NCBI GenBank assembly: GCA_009602725.1
Contig: WELB01000083.1
Span: 324,586 to 369,517 of the forward strand
Source of the DNA: Spirogloea muscicola
Lineage: Eukaryota; Streptophyta; Zygnematophyceae; Spirogloeales; Spirogloeaceae
Direction: 5' to 3'
Length of the DNA: 44,932 bases
Under the pieces are notes generated by a model. It was not told the DNA's origin and ran no database searches. It was given only the letters and a program-made list of their open reading frames with translations. Shown in pieces: positions 11,001-22,429 of the stretch (within the stretch, counting starts at the first letter, position 1; every line of letters starts with the position of its first letter). The translations under genes were made by a program, and so were the position numbers.

Positions 11001-12470
11001 TGCACCACAGGAGCAACATCAGGAGCAGCCAGAGCAGGATGACGTTTACCAAGCTGGTCTGATGGCTACAAAGGACCACAGCATTTGTCTGCGCATTCCC
11101 TTAGGAAAAGATGTCCTCAACAAGCAGCTAACTGTTCTTTGATACACTAATATGCCTAGAAACGGAAGTTTGATTCAATAATATGCTTAGAAGCAGGAAG
11201 CAAACGTACTTACTGGTCGGTGATAAGTCGGTGACTGACCGACGTACCAGATTGATCAGTAAACCTATTTGTGAATTGTCAAGATCTGAATCTGAACCTC
11301 ATGAAATTAGTAACACTGACTTTCCACAAGGTTAAGCACAAAGCCTTGTACTGCTGGATCTTGTACAAGCCAGCGCAGTACAAGAAAGGCCAATGGAGCA
11401 ATGCAATGAAGCAGCGCCAAGGCTACATTTCAACTTTGGCAATGCTAGGCCTCACAGAAGCCAAAGCCGACATTCAGTTGATGTGATGTATATGCTAAGA
11501 GCTAGCAATTACGGACTTCTGCAAACGGTCTGCAAACGGTGAATGTAACGTTCCAATCTCTGTACACACAATCGGAATCAGAAGTCCTTTTCGTAGTCCG
11601 GACACAGAGGGTTTCTGGACACAGCCTCCTACAGAGTGAAATGCCAGCGCGCACAGCGCACATACGCGCACACAGCGCAGCGGAAGTCTCACCATGAGGC
11701 ATGTCGTGCCACAGGCCGTCGACTGCGATATGACGTCGGTAAATCAGATCAGTACGGAAGTAGGCAACCAATCAGCCTCTACGTGGTGGGCACTCAAGGA
11801 AATGAGATGGAAGTAGGTCTGCAAGAAAACGAGTAGCTACATTGACATTGAAAAAAAACAACAGAATAGAAGTAACATACAGATGACGTGGTGGCAATCC
11901 AGAACTTGGAATGGATGAATCTCTTCATATAGTGAAGATGGTCGAGAGACAAGTCGCACGCTTAGAACTGCAATTCGGCACGAAGTCAAGGAATGCCAAA
12001 CACAAGGAATGCTGAAGCAATGTAATGCGACAGCCTCTAAGCAGCTCGAGACGATGTTCGATGCTGCACTCTGCACACACACAAGGTCACGATCTTCGTG
12101 GCTTACCGGAGTGTGAGCCGCTCTGACGCGACCGGATGCGGAGCTCCCCGGGTTAGGCTCTTTAGCTGAAGTTGCGTCTCGTTCCTATGCCCACGCCTTC
12201 ATGGCGTGGCCCTGGACGCGCGCGCTACGCCTACTGACGCAACAGCGGCAGCGGCGACGGCAACGGCGGCGGCGAAGGTTGGCAACGTCCAAAAGAAGAG
12301 ACTGTGTGAACTACTCAGACCAGGCCCTCCACACCCCTTATGCTTGGTCAGATAAAGAGAAGAATGCATTGTTTGGTGGGTTGGGCCATCTGGCCCATCT
12401 GGTCCCCCAGGTCTCAAGGCTAGTGTAGCCCGAGACCCATCTACCACTGTCTACCATTTTACTACCACTG
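11001..12470. other. No gene recognised
   Basis: AT-richer sequence with scattered short frames and a GGC/GAC triplet stretch at about 12240-12285. A near-duplicate GCAAACGGT pair lies at 11521-11541. There is no coherent exon chain and no known domain. Confidence 0.35.
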
Positions 12471-12479
12471 CCGAGCCGA

Positions 12480-12990
12480 GTCCTCACGGCTCATCAGAGA
12501 GAAGTGGCTCTTCCAACGGGGGCAAGGGCTGTGAGAAGCCAGCCCGAAAAGAATTGACAAAGGTTCGAAGTGGCCAAAATGACGGAGGGGCCTGAAGCCA
12601 CAATGACGGAGGGGCCTGAAGATGCTATGTAAGAACGGGAGGAGGATGGACCACTCAGTAGCTACGAGTGAGGAGCCTCAAATCCGACAGACTAGCTGCC
12701 GGAAAACTATCACCCTGACGAAAGTCAGAGGCTGCAGCGAGAGCACGGCCAGCACGCAGATGCAAGGCGTGGGCCATGGACCGCTGAAGGGAGACTGACA
12801 ATCGCATGCGATATACCTGGGCCCACGAGCCAGCGGCGTTGAAGTCAGCCTGCTCACCTCGCCCGCGGGACACAGCGCGCCGCGCAAACCTGGCCAGCAG
12901 GTCGAGCCACTGGGATTCGAGAGCCCCGTGCACGTCCACGGCCAGGGGTACGAGCTCGTCTCCAGCCGGGTGGACAAGCCGGCTCATCGA
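12480..12990 (-). mobile_element. Non-LTR-like retroelement, C-terminal ORF fragment
   Basis: The minus strand holds one of the two best-preserved coding copies, about 110 codons (12987-12655). It starts in MSRLVHPAGDELVPLAVDVH, continues through QRSMAHALHLRAGRALA and ends SLSDLRLLTRSY-stop. The order of a short PLAVDVHGAL-like motif and then SLQRSxAHA followed by a stop resembles the tail of reverse-transcriptase ORFs in non-LTR elements; that family call is inference. The 3' UTR to about 12480 holds the hairpin near 12529-12547 and a doubled ATGACGGAGGGGCCTGAAG. Confidence 0.55.
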
Positions 12991-13164
12991 GGCAAATCAC
13001 ACCTTCGACGTGCTTTCATGAGCTCTCTCGGTCTATGATTGAGGGGCTTTGTGTGGTCTGGGTGGCAGGATGGCACTGCTCATCGGTATCAGTAGTTGCC
13101 ATGGACGGCATTATGCCTGCACGCCATGCCCAGACTGGCACGGCTAGGTAATGAAAGCAAGCAA

Positions 13165-13480
13165 GCGCGGCCAGATTAACTGGTGGCTGGGAGAGGCCAG
13201 CCCAAAGGAATGGACAAGGTCTGAAGGAGCCGGATTGCTTAGGACTGAGACAGCAGCAAGCGGACTCTCAGTAACCTCTAGTCAGTAGATGCAAGTCTGA
13301 ATAGCTAGCAGGCGGAAAGACGTCGCCCTGACGGAAGCCGGAGGCCGCCGCCAAAGCGCGACGTGCGCGCAAGTGGACCGCGAAGGCAAGGGACCGCTGC
13401 AACGAGATGGCCAACAGGGCCAACAATTACATAGGTAATTGGGTTGGGCGCCCGCGTCCGGCGGGACTGGGCGGCAATTG
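13165..13480 (-). mobile_element. Retroelement copy, twin of 35850-36110
   Basis: This minus-strand C-terminal and 3'-UTR fragment closely resembles another copy at about 35853-36110 for roughly 250 bases. Landmarks are GCGCGGCCAGAT, GGACAAGGTCTGAAGGAGCC and GGACTGAGACAGCAGCAAGC. Differences are scattered substitutions and small indels. The frame is broken in places. Confidence 0.65.
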
Positions 13481-14375
13481 AAGTCGAACGTCGCCGCCAA
13501 GCGAGCTTGGGCGCAACCGTCGCTAAGTGGTACTTCAGTGACCAACTGGGCACCTTCTGACCAAAGCGGGTGGGAGGTCCCGCGCTCACGACCCCATCGT
13601 AGCGGGTTGGAGATGCCGACCCCATCTTCACACCAAATTGATGAATGACGCGCCCTCAGATAGCCACGTGAGCAGCCACCTCTGCATCCTTGTCAGCACC
13701 GACGCAATTGAGCCACCGACGGGACATCGCACGACAGGCACCGCCAGAAGGTGGTGACTCCACTGAGGATCAGCAGCTTAGTCGCTGTCCCCCCATGGGG
13801 CGCAGCCGCAGCACTTGCAAAGAGCCGGCGATGGCCCGCAGCGGACGAGCTGCGGCGACGGGCTGGGCAGCAGGCAGCAGCAGCGCTGCGGCGGCGGGCT
13901 GCGGCAGCAGGCCAGCAGGGCTGTGCCTCCATCGGGGCGTCGCTGGTCCGACTACTGAGTCTGGCCTCAGCCCACTACTTGTAGCATTTCCACCTGCCAC
14001 CTCTCCCCAGAGGGTGTGACGATGCTTACCCCTGAAAGCTTTCTTGGTCTGACTGCTCCTGCTCTTGCTCCTGTGTGCTGCGATCAACATTCTCAGATTC
14101 TTAACTTTTCCAGTCAGAGTCCTCCAGCGGACGTTTGCCCTTTTCCTCTCTAGCCGAGCGCAATAGGAAATGCATTCAAAGGACCACCCCAGAGGAGACC
14201 ACTTCTACCCGTGCGCCATGGTTAGTTACGGTGGCTACGGTATGAGATGGTCCTCCCTCATCCAGCATCTGGCCCGACTGGTTGGCGGGCGTCGACACCG
14301 TCAGGGGGGCAGCTTGGGGCACACAAACATTCCGCAGGCATTACTGCATGTTACACAGTGCGGCGCTCGCTTAGT
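13481..14375. other. No gene recognised
   Basis: The region 13780-13960 is rich in GCG/GCA triplets and open in several frames. About 14105-14165 matches part of the dispersed repeat seen at 10970-11000 and 34245-34275 (AGAGTCCTC...CGTTTGCCCTT). No exon structure is visible. Confidence 0.35.
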
Positions 14376-14379
14376 TTGC

Positions 14380-15010
14380 AGCGCTCGCAAGCTCTGGCTA
14401 TCTATCAGCATGCCGGGCGCCCTCTAAGTCAGGCCATCGGCTTCCGTGGTGGCGCTCAGGCTCCCCAAGTTGGCTTATCTGACTTGTATGTGCTCACCAG
14501 TAGGTATTACCGTCACACTGTAATCTTAGCCACCTTAGCATAGGGCTTCGTATCAAAAAGCCCCTCGTTTTGGACGAGGTTTTGCCTGAACAATGTATAG
14601 GCTTGAATTGGCCACCCTTTCAGTTCATGCGCACCGCGCGCCTTCTCTCCACAAGCCCAAATACCGCCCCCGTCGCGGCGGCAAAGACGCAGAGCCGCTC
14701 ATGGCAGTCAGACTAGCACAGACTCCGCCCTCCAAGGTGGGTGGCAGCAATGGCTAGGGCACAGGAGCACCGCATGGCCTCACACTCGGATTCAGCCCGA
14801 TGTTCCGGAGGAACCTCATATACAGGGAGCGCTCCTTGCCGTCTGGTATTCGGGCATCAATTAGCGACCTCTATGTGCTGACTCGTGATTACTGAACGGG
14901 TCAGCTTAGCAGCAGGTGATGTACATCTGTCGATGTGCTTGCCTTTGAACTTGGTCACTCAGGCCCTCCATCACCTGATACAAACTCCAATTTCCGCTCC
15001 TTAGCCCAGT
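14380..15010 (+). mobile_element. Two retroelement 3' ends, plus orientation
   Basis: The first (about 14380-14640) encodes HAGRPLSQAIGFRGG and ends VGLSDLYVLTSRYY. The second (about 14800-15010) ends ASISDLYVLTRDY-stop and continues into the CAGCAGGTGATGTACATCT and CAGGCCCTCCATCACCTGAT 3' UTR. Between them, 14690-14770 carries a piece of the other dispersed repeat. Confidence 0.6.
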
Positions 15011-15189
15011 GGGCTGCTCACATGGTTCCCAGCTCAATCGCTGGTTCACCATAGTACCACAATCAAAAGCCCCAAGGTCCAAGTCCACCCGCGGAGGGGC
15101 GGGCCCGTCGATGGGGAGACGAATCTGGGTGCGCGCGCGGCACGAGGCAAGGGGGTCTCGGATCTAGGCTTCATAGCACACGCGGCACG

Positions 15190-15600
15190 AGAGTACCGAT
15201 TTACGGAGTGGGTATTGAGTGATGGAGGGCCTGAGTTGTCAAGTACGAAGGCAAGCCCATTGACCACAGATGTACTTCAACTGCTTCTAAGCTGACCGGC
15301 TCAGTAGCCACGAGTCCGCAAACAGAAGAAAGACGTCTCCAGGAGAGGGCGATGGCTGGGAGAGGCCAGCCCAGAAAAAGAACGAACAAAGTTCGAAGGG
15401 GTCAGGGAAAGCGCTAAAGCACACAGGAAAAGAAGTAGCTACGAAACACTCAGTAATCCCTGTCAAGCAGCCGCAGGTCGGAAAAACTGGCCTCCTCGTA
15501 GCCGGAGGTCGCAGAGACGAAGTGGCTCTCCTGAATTGACAGCAGTGGCTGTGAGAGGCCAGCCCAAAGGTTGCAGAGGTCGCAACAGGAGGTCGCAAAC
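15190..15600 (-). mobile_element. Retroelement 3' end, minus orientation
   Basis: On the minus strand the stretch near 15530-15455 encodes EEASFSDLRLLDRDY-stop. It is followed by hairpin units near 15353-15371 and 15547-15565 and by the GGCCCTCCATCACTCAATAC 3' UTR near 15210-15235. Confidence 0.6.
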
Positions 15601-15689
15601 TGAATTCAGGGGGGGCTGGCCCACACGGAGCCAGCCCGATTGGGCGGTGCAAGCGCAGCGCAAGCCGGTGCCTCCTGGCCAATTGCAGC

Positions 15690-15900
15690 TCAACAGGAAA
15701 TTGAGCATCTGGTGGCCACTGAGGTCGCTGTGTGCTTTGGCGCTTTTCTGGCCCCTTCAAACTATGTTCATCCTTTTTCTTGGGCTGGCCGATCACAGTC
15801 ATCGCCCACTACTGGAAGAGTCTTTCCCTCCCAATCACAGGCATCGCCCTCTACTGGTAGCGTCTCTCTTCCTGGTACGCCCCACACGAGAGTAGACTCC
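15690..15900 (+). mobile_element. Retroelement 3'-UTR unit
   Basis: ATTGAGCATCTGGTGGCCACT at about 15700 is the same sequence as near 574-594. It is followed by the GCGCTTTTCTGGCCCCTTC...GGGCTGG...TCACAGTC hairpin unit. A shortened repeat of the CATCGCCC...CTACTGG end follows. Confidence 0.55.
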
Positions 15901-16339
15901 AGGAGACGGGCCCATTTCGAGCCAGCCCACGGCCTCGCACCATACTTAGCTACACATACGCTACCATGAAGTGACGGGCACCGTTTGGTACTCCAATACG
16001 GTAGCTACATACACGGTCATGCAGTGCTACCGGCAACGTTGGCACTTGCGAACGGAGGGAACGTTACACCAACCATACCCGCTTCTTTGTGTGCTTGCCT
16101 TTGGCCACGGATTGCGCTTGATGGCTTGCGCTTGATGCACCTCGTCGGCAATGCCAGCCTGTAGACGTTCTTACCGTGCGGGCGATTGTTGCATTTACCA
16201 AGTTGTAGCGACACTTCTGGCTCAGAACGGACAGCCTGTCCAATTTCTTTTCATTGGGCGTTATCAAAATGGTTTGGCACTCGCTGGAGGTATACCCTCA
16301 GCCATCCTGGATCCACCAAGATGGTCACTGGGCTGGTAG
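15901..16339. other. No gene recognised
   Basis: Short frames on both strands only. The right end may be degenerate upstream coding sequence of the retroelement that becomes readable at 16340. Confidence 0.3.
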
Positions 16340-16870
16340 TTGTGCAATGACACTGCTCGTTCAGGGTTCACCCGGTGGGGGATGAATTCGCGGCCCTGGC
16401 GATGGATGTACACGGGGCTTTCGGCAGCCGCTGGCTGGATCTCATTCAGCGGCTTGCCTGCCAGGCCATTGACCGGCGGCCGGGTCTGCCAGGGGCGATG
16501 CCCGGCTTCAACGCCGCCGGTTCGCTCGCACAAGTCTTCCGCATGCGCCTGGCCGTATCGCTTCAACGCTCCCTTGCCCACGCCGTCCACACGCGCGCAG
16601 GCCGTGCTATGGCCGCCGGCTCTGGGTCTCGGCGGAGTGCCTCTTTCCCTGCAGCGAGCTACTCAGACCTGATGTTGCGCACTCGTGGGTACTGAGCTTC
16701 CCTCTGCATCGTTTCTGTGTTCTGCAGTGTTTTGTAGTGTAGTCCTTTCTCCGGCTCCTCTTTCTTTGGCTTCGGACATTGTCCATTCTTTTTTGGGCTG
16801 GCTTTGCCAGCCCCTCTTCTCTATGGGCGCGCACTTCTGTCTCCTGGTATGACATCGTTGTAATGCCTGG
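16340..16870 (+). mobile_element. Non-LTR-like retroelement, best plus-strand copy
   Basis: An open frame at 16375-16695 (106 codons) starts GDEFAALAMDVHGAFGSRWL, contains MRLAVSLQRSLAHAVHTRAG and ends AASYSDLMLRTRGY-stop. It aligns along its length with the minus-strand copy at 12987-12655. After the stop come GAGCTTCCCTCTGCATCGT, GTTTTGTAGTGTAGTCCTTT and a hairpin at about 16796-16815. The domain between the two blocks is divergent. Family assignment to non-LTR elements is inference from the C-terminal pattern. Confidence 0.55.
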
Positions 16871-17079
16871 TGAGGTGGCTGGCATCTCCAAGCATCCGTC
16901 GAACCTTCCATGGCGTCGACATTCCTACTACATGTAACATCGTCACACATCGTCTACTGCTTTCTGACGAGCAGTGCATGAGTTCTGGAGCGTGTGATTC
17001 TGGCCCTCGGGGTGAGTTTCGAGATTCGCTTGCTTTGCGCTTACTGAGCAGGCAACCTTAGTAGTCTGTTACATAACCC

Positions 17080-17275
17080 GACGCCGCTTTTTAGGCCCCT
17101 CCACCATTTGGCCCTTCGAACCTTTGTCAATTCTTTTTCGGGCTGGCTTTTCACAGCCCTTGCCCCCATTTGGAGTGCCACGTCTTTCTTTCTGACTCCT
17201 TGAGACCTCGTTCTTGCTTTCGTGGGCTGGCTTTCCACAGGCCTCGCCGCCTTCGACAGAGCTGCTTCTCATTCT
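17080..17275 (+). mobile_element. Retroelement 3'-UTR tandem hairpin units
   Basis: Two consecutive plus-strand units are present. Hairpins are GGGCTGGCTTTTCACAGCCC (about 17133-17152) and GGGCTGGCTTTCCACAGGCC (about 17223-17242). They end about 120 bp before the likely promoter of the FAS1 receptor kinase gene. Confidence 0.6.
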
Positions 17276-17395
17276 TTGTACCTTGTAAACTCTTTTGTAA
17301 ATTGCAGCTGCTCCCCCCTCTGGAAGTGCTACTTCCCTATTTGCCGGATGAGAAAGTACTCCCCGTGACTGCTGCGAATGGACGGTCAATAAAAG

Positions 17396-17405
17396 CCATA
17401 AATAG
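17396..17405 (+). promoter_or_regulatory. TATA-like box, probably for the FAS1 kinase gene
   Basis: CATAAATAGA sits at the border between retroelement-derived DNA and the GC-rich stretch leading into the gap. It is the only clear TATA-like element upstream of the FAS1 receptor kinase on the plus strand. The distance to the start codon is unknown because that codon is probably inside the gap. Confidence 0.35.
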
Positions 17406-17703
17406 AAATGCAAATGATCGGATGCGAGGTTGTGGGCTCAGAGCTGAGATCTAAGCTTCGAGGTGCAGGGCGGTTGGTGTGCACGTGGCGCCGACGGGGG
17501 GCGGCATGCGGCTCCAGCGCGGCGCCAGGGTGGGGGCCCCTCTGGTGCCTGCAGGCGGCAAACCCGCGGCGTCTTGCCGGGGGCGTCAGGAGCCCGCGCC
17601 CGTGGTTTGTCCGGACAGTAACACCTGGCGCCGGGCCCCCACGATGTGCAGGGCCCTCACCCCCCGGCCGCACGTGCGCAACGCTTCCCCCCCCCCCCGG
17701 CCC

Positions 17704-18244
17704 NNNNNNNNNNNNNNNNNNNNNNNNNNNNNNNNNNNNNNNNNNNNNNNNNNNNNNNNNNNNNNNNNNNNNNNNNNNNNNNNNNNNNNNNNNNNNNNNN
17801 NNNNNNNNNNNNNNNNNNNNNNNNNNNNNNNNNNNNNNNNNNNNNNNNNNNNNNNNNNNNNNNNNNNNNNNNNNNNNNNNNNNNNNNNNNNNNNNNNNNN
17901 NNNNNNNNNNNNNNNNNNNNNNNNNNNNNNNNNNNNNNNNNNNNNNNNNNNNNNNNNNNNNNNNNNNNNNNNNNNNNNNNNNNNNNNNNNNNNNNNNNNN
18001 NNNNNNNNNNNNNNNNNNNNNNNNNNNNNNNNNNNNNNNNNNNNNNNNNNNNNNNNNNNNNNNNNNNNNNNNNNNNNNNNNNNNNNNNNNNNNNNNNNNN
18101 NNNNNNNNNNNNNNNNNNNNNNNNNNNNNNNNNNNNNNNNNNNNNNNNNNNNNNNNNNNNNNNNNNNNNNNNNNNNNNNNNNNNNNNNNNNNNNNNNNNN
18201 NNNNNNNNNNNNNNNNNNNNNNNNNNNNNNNNNNNNNNNNNNNN
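17704..18244. other. Assembly gap (541 N)
   Basis: The gap interrupts a GC-rich region and removes the 5' coding end of the FAS1 receptor kinase gene: signal peptide, start codon and perhaps a first FAS1 domain. Any open frame crossing it is meaningless. Confidence 0.99.
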
Positions 18245-21200
18245 GGCGCCGGCGGCGGGGGCCGGCGCGGCGTTCGAGGCGCTGGCGGCGGCGCTGGCGG
18301 CGCGCGGTAACTACAGCACGACGCTGGCGCTGGTGAAGGCGACGGGGCTGAGCGAGACGCTGGCAGCGCTGCGACGGCCCGTGACGATGCTGGCGCCCAC
18401 TGACGAGGCCTTCGCCCACATCTCGCCCGACGTCTCGTACTCCATCTCGCTCCACAACCAGTTCGTCCCCGTGTTCCTGTACCACGTCCTCGACGGCCGC
18501 CACACCGCCGCCGGCCTCGCCGCCGCCGCCGCCGCCGCCGGCGCCAACGGGACCCACATCGCCACGCTCGCGCCCAACAACCTGCCCATGACCGTGGCGC
18601 CGGGAGATCACGGCGGCGTGGTGTTCCAGCCGGGGCCCGGCCAGGCCAGGCTCGTGGACGCCGACGCATTTGGGGACGTCCTCTTCTTGGTGCAGGGCAT
18701 CGACCGGCTGCTCGTCAGCCCCGCCATTGTTCCGCCCGACTCCATCGTCCCCGCCAGCTCGCCCCTCCCGGCGCCGCAGCCCCCGAGCCCCCCCCCAGGT
18801 CCGGCCGCACCGCCGACATGGGCTCTCGTTACTCGCCATTCTGTGCCCAATTCCGCAACTGGGTTGTTGCTGGAACTCCGGATGGAGCTGTGTAGCTCTG
18901 TACATAAGGAAAGAGCTCCAGCAATGTGGGTGTTCCTGGTAGTCATCTGAGATGCCCAAGCCTGCTCGTAGATCTGCCGCCGGAGCCAGGCCGCGATGCC
19001 ATACTTTCTGCAGACGATGGCTGCCGGTCTCTGCAAGGCCGCCTTGCTGCGAGATTTGGCAGCGGCCAGTGGGGAGCCGCACTGCACCAATGGAGCCGAT
19101 GCTGAAGGCGGCCTATCTCGCTGGTTCTCTGCAGTCACGCCCACTGATGGGAAAAGGAAGCACTCCAGCGACGCGGGGGCCATTGCTGGCGTTCTTGGCG
19201 GCGCTGCCGTACTGCTCGCCGTGGCCATCGTCCTGTATGTGTGCTGCATGCGGCGACGCGCGACGAAGCCCTTGGTGAGCACGATCGACGCGTCCAAGAT
19301 ATTCACGGATGTCAGCATGACCCAAAAGGCGTACGCAGCCGAGGATGGCCACACGATGGTCTCTCTGTCGCAGACCTTCGGTGAGCTCTTCAAATCTCTT
19401 CAATCACTTCTGTGATTGATTGCCTGGTCATGACCTGCAATTATGTATCGGCATTTTTTGCTCCGAGCACCCACGCAGGGTCCTATTAGCACACTGAAAA
19501 TCATACGACTGCAGGCTCTGGTGCAGGAAGACGAGCTTAATGTCACGGTCTTAGCATCTGATTTTTGGAAGAAGATGAAACAGAGTCTTCATTCAGGAGT
19601 CACGGCAATCGCACTTGGTCACCCTATTGAAAGAATGTGAGCTGAGCTCTGTGTACTGCCGAACTTACAATGACCACAGATGCAAGTAACTCTGAGCCCT
19701 CTGAGGAGGTGGCTTGTAGCTCCTCTGAGCGGTGCATCGCGTGTCGCAGGCATCGACACTGCTGGCGTTGAGTACCCTTTCCAGGCGCTCGTGGCGGCAA
19801 CCAGAAACTTTGCTGACGACATGGTGGTGGGCGTCGGTGGTTTTGGGAAAGTGTACAAGGTATGCATGTGTGTCAGATTTGCCTCTAGTGTGTGCTGAAG
19901 ATGACCAACTTTTACACCAGCTGCCCAGGACATAAATTACAGACTTGCGCTCTACACAGGTTGCTCTATATGTCGCCTCAGGCCCGCAAGTTGCAAGTGT
20001 CCAGGCTAAACCTCTTGCCTCCCCCGTATCTGCTTTGCTATGTAGGGAATTATGGAGGATGGAACTGCAGTGGCGGTGAAGAGGTTCAGCCCTGACTCTC
20101 ACCAGGGTATCTCGGAGTTCCTCGCGGAGATGAAGTTCCTCACCAAAGTGAAGCACCCGCACCTCGTGTCCTTGATTGGCTTCTGCAAGGAGGGTGCCGA
20201 AATGCTGCTCATCTACGAGTACATGTCAAACGGCGTGCTCCGATCTCATCTCTATGGTCAGGGCACCAATCTCAAAACCACATTGCCTGCACAAACGGAT
20301 ATATCCTCTAGCTCTGCCTCTGCAGGTCAAAGGTCAGGGGCTAGGTGTCTGCTACATGAGGTTCAGAGATAGATTGCACAAGCAGCATGCATGTAGAACT
20401 ACAGCATTGTGCAAAGCTGTTCTTGCAACCAGCTTCTACACATTCTCAAGCGTACAGCAGGATTTTACTTACTGCTCAAACTTTTCCTGATGACTACGCA
20501 GGCACGGATGCTGAGCTGCATGGTGCCATGCCCTGGAAGCAGCGGCTGGAGATCTGCATTGGCGCCGCCGAGGGCCTGGCTTTCCTGCACACAGGCGCCG
20601 CTCAGAGTATTATCCATCGAGACGTCAAGGTCAGCACATGCTGTTACTTCTCTTCATGTGCTTCGAGCACCTATAGCCATACTGCAGGTCAGCTGGCTTC
20701 GTCATCAGTGCGTAAGGCAGAGTTAAGGCTGGTCCTATTCAAGCCATGGCAATAACTGAAGAGCACGAGTAACTTGGCCAGCAGTCTCCACTGAGTGCCT
20801 GAAAGTTGCAATCTGCTGCTTGAGAGCAGAGCACAAACATCCTCCTGGACGAGCATTTTGATGCAAAGGTTTCTGACTTTGGCCTCTCTCGGATGGGGCC
20901 TGGCCATGACGAATCTCATGTGAGAGCACAGCCCCTTCCTCAACCCTTGGGACCAAATTTCGACCTTGAGACTCAAGTCCATGACCTCTTGGACTCTACA
21001 TTGGATCATGTTGGTCAACATCCAAAAAGTCCAGCTGACCTGGTCAAGCGGCAGCCCGACGCAGTCGACAAAGTGTCCCAAATGTAACATGACTTCGAGC
21101 TTGCAGGTGAGCACGGTAGTGAAAGGAAGCGTTGGGTACATGGACCCTGAGTACTTCCGCAGGTATGAAGCACATAAGCGAAATTTGTGAACATTGTGCA

Positions 21201-22429
21201 ATGGTGAATGATGTAGCTGATGCAGACTTCAGCTTTGGTTATGCTTCAAAGCTGTCAAGCTTCCTGAACCAGCGGAGCTGGTTCAGCCCACTGCTAGTGA
21301 AGTGATTGCAGTTGGTACGCTTTACGCCAAAAGGATGCCATGGATGTCTTACATCGACGGTGTCTCTTAAGACAAGTCTTTGGACTGTGGTCCAAGTCTC
21401 AAGGAGGCGAGATGGACACACAGCTCCTTCACAGCACAGAGCCAGTTGCTGCCAAGTGCTTGGTATAGCAATGCTAGGATTGCTTCTCACCTTCACCCCT
21501 GCTCTTTGGTTGCAGATTGCAGCTAACGGAGCTATCAGATGTGTACAGCTTTGGCGTCGTCGTTCTCGAGGTCCTGTGCGCCCGGCCACCCTTCAATACC
21601 AACACACAAGGAGCCCAGGTCATCCTCGTGGAGTGGGTAAGCGATACTGGGCACCTGCCGTATCATGCTCGAAGTTCACTAGGAGGAGAGGACCTCGCAT
21701 TGCCTGCCGTGGTCAGATTAGCCGCCATGCTTTGTTTGTTGACATCCAGGCTGCGGTTGCAATGCCAGGCAGGCAAGCTCATCAAGCAGGGGATGGTGGA
21801 CCAGATCCTTGATCCCAAGATGGCTGGAACGTACAACGCCGCCTCCATACAACTTGTTGCTGACCTTGCGTCCAAGTGCATCTCGAGCAAGAGCGCCAAG
21901 CGACCCGCCATGAGCGAGGTGCTCCGGACCTTGAAGACCGCCCTTACCCTCCAGGTACATCCGCTCGGGGACCAGTCCATTGTCAATGCTGGCTTTTCCC
22001 AAGCACTATGCCGTTGCAACCAGGATGGCCAGAGGTTGCTGATGCAGGTTGCTGGAGGCTGTCATGGTTTGATGATGTGCACAACGGAGTCATGTCAAAA
22101 AAAAAGAAGAAGAAGATTTGCGATTGTGTGTCAGACTTCTGAGTCTGGAAGGAAGTGCTTGGGATGACAAGATGCAGTCTTTTCCGATTCATTGGCAGGA
22201 GGAGAGCGAACCCAATGATGCAGAGGTGACTATTCCAGGCATTCAACGGAGCTGGGTGTCAGAAGATGAGAAGAGGGGCTCACCAGAAAAGAGCAAGATG
22301 CATGCTGCCGGCAGCAGCTCAGCTTCACAAGTCGAGAATGGCCAGTCAAAGGACAGCAGCCAAGTCTCTCTGAGAGATTTACTGTCTTACTTGGACAATG
22401 ACCCTAGTGTGTTCACTCCGTTGAGATGA
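18245..22429 (+). CDS. FAS1-domain receptor-like kinase, CrRLK1L-type kinase (5' partial)
   Basis: Ten exons join in phase: 18245-18798, 19135-19380, 19750-19859, 20046-20256, 20502-20629, 20830-20919, 21107-21162, 21516-21636, 21769-21954 and 22199-22429, giving 643 visible residues. Residues about 8-160 are a fasciclin (FAS1) domain, with [10 protein letters not shown] as the H1 box, LYHVLDGRH, and [13 protein letters not shown] as the H2 box. Possible N-glycosylation sites are NYS and NGT. A Pro/Ser linker follows, then one membrane span (about 197-221, [20 protein letters not shown]) with a CCMRRR stop-transfer. The kinase has the P-loop [10 protein letters not shown] (294-303), VAVK lysine 315, HRDVK (aspartate 414), DFG (aspartate 432) and GYMDPEYF, so it should be an active RD kinase of the FERONIA/CrRLK1L group. 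A hydrophilic tail ends FTPLR. FAS1 domains are known in secreted wall and arabinogalactan proteins. A wall-adhesion or wall-sensing receptor at the plasma membrane is inferred. The first intron has a weak GTCCGG donor, but it is the one that keeps frame and links FAS1 to the membrane span. Confidence 0.85.

Noticed and set aside
13690-14090. Ala-rich overlapping frames on both strands
   Set aside because: GCG/GCA triplet composition explains them; there is no exon chain and no motif.
17386-19082. Large open frames on both strands running through the N gap
   Set aside because: They are open only because N's are not read as stops. Only the frame carrying FAS1 motifs after the gap is supported.
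21637-21768. Unspliced reading through the kinase intron (frame stays open)
   Set aside because: The homologous position in the neighbouring CrRLK1L is an intron. Removing it restores the typical VEW to GKLIKQG spacing.
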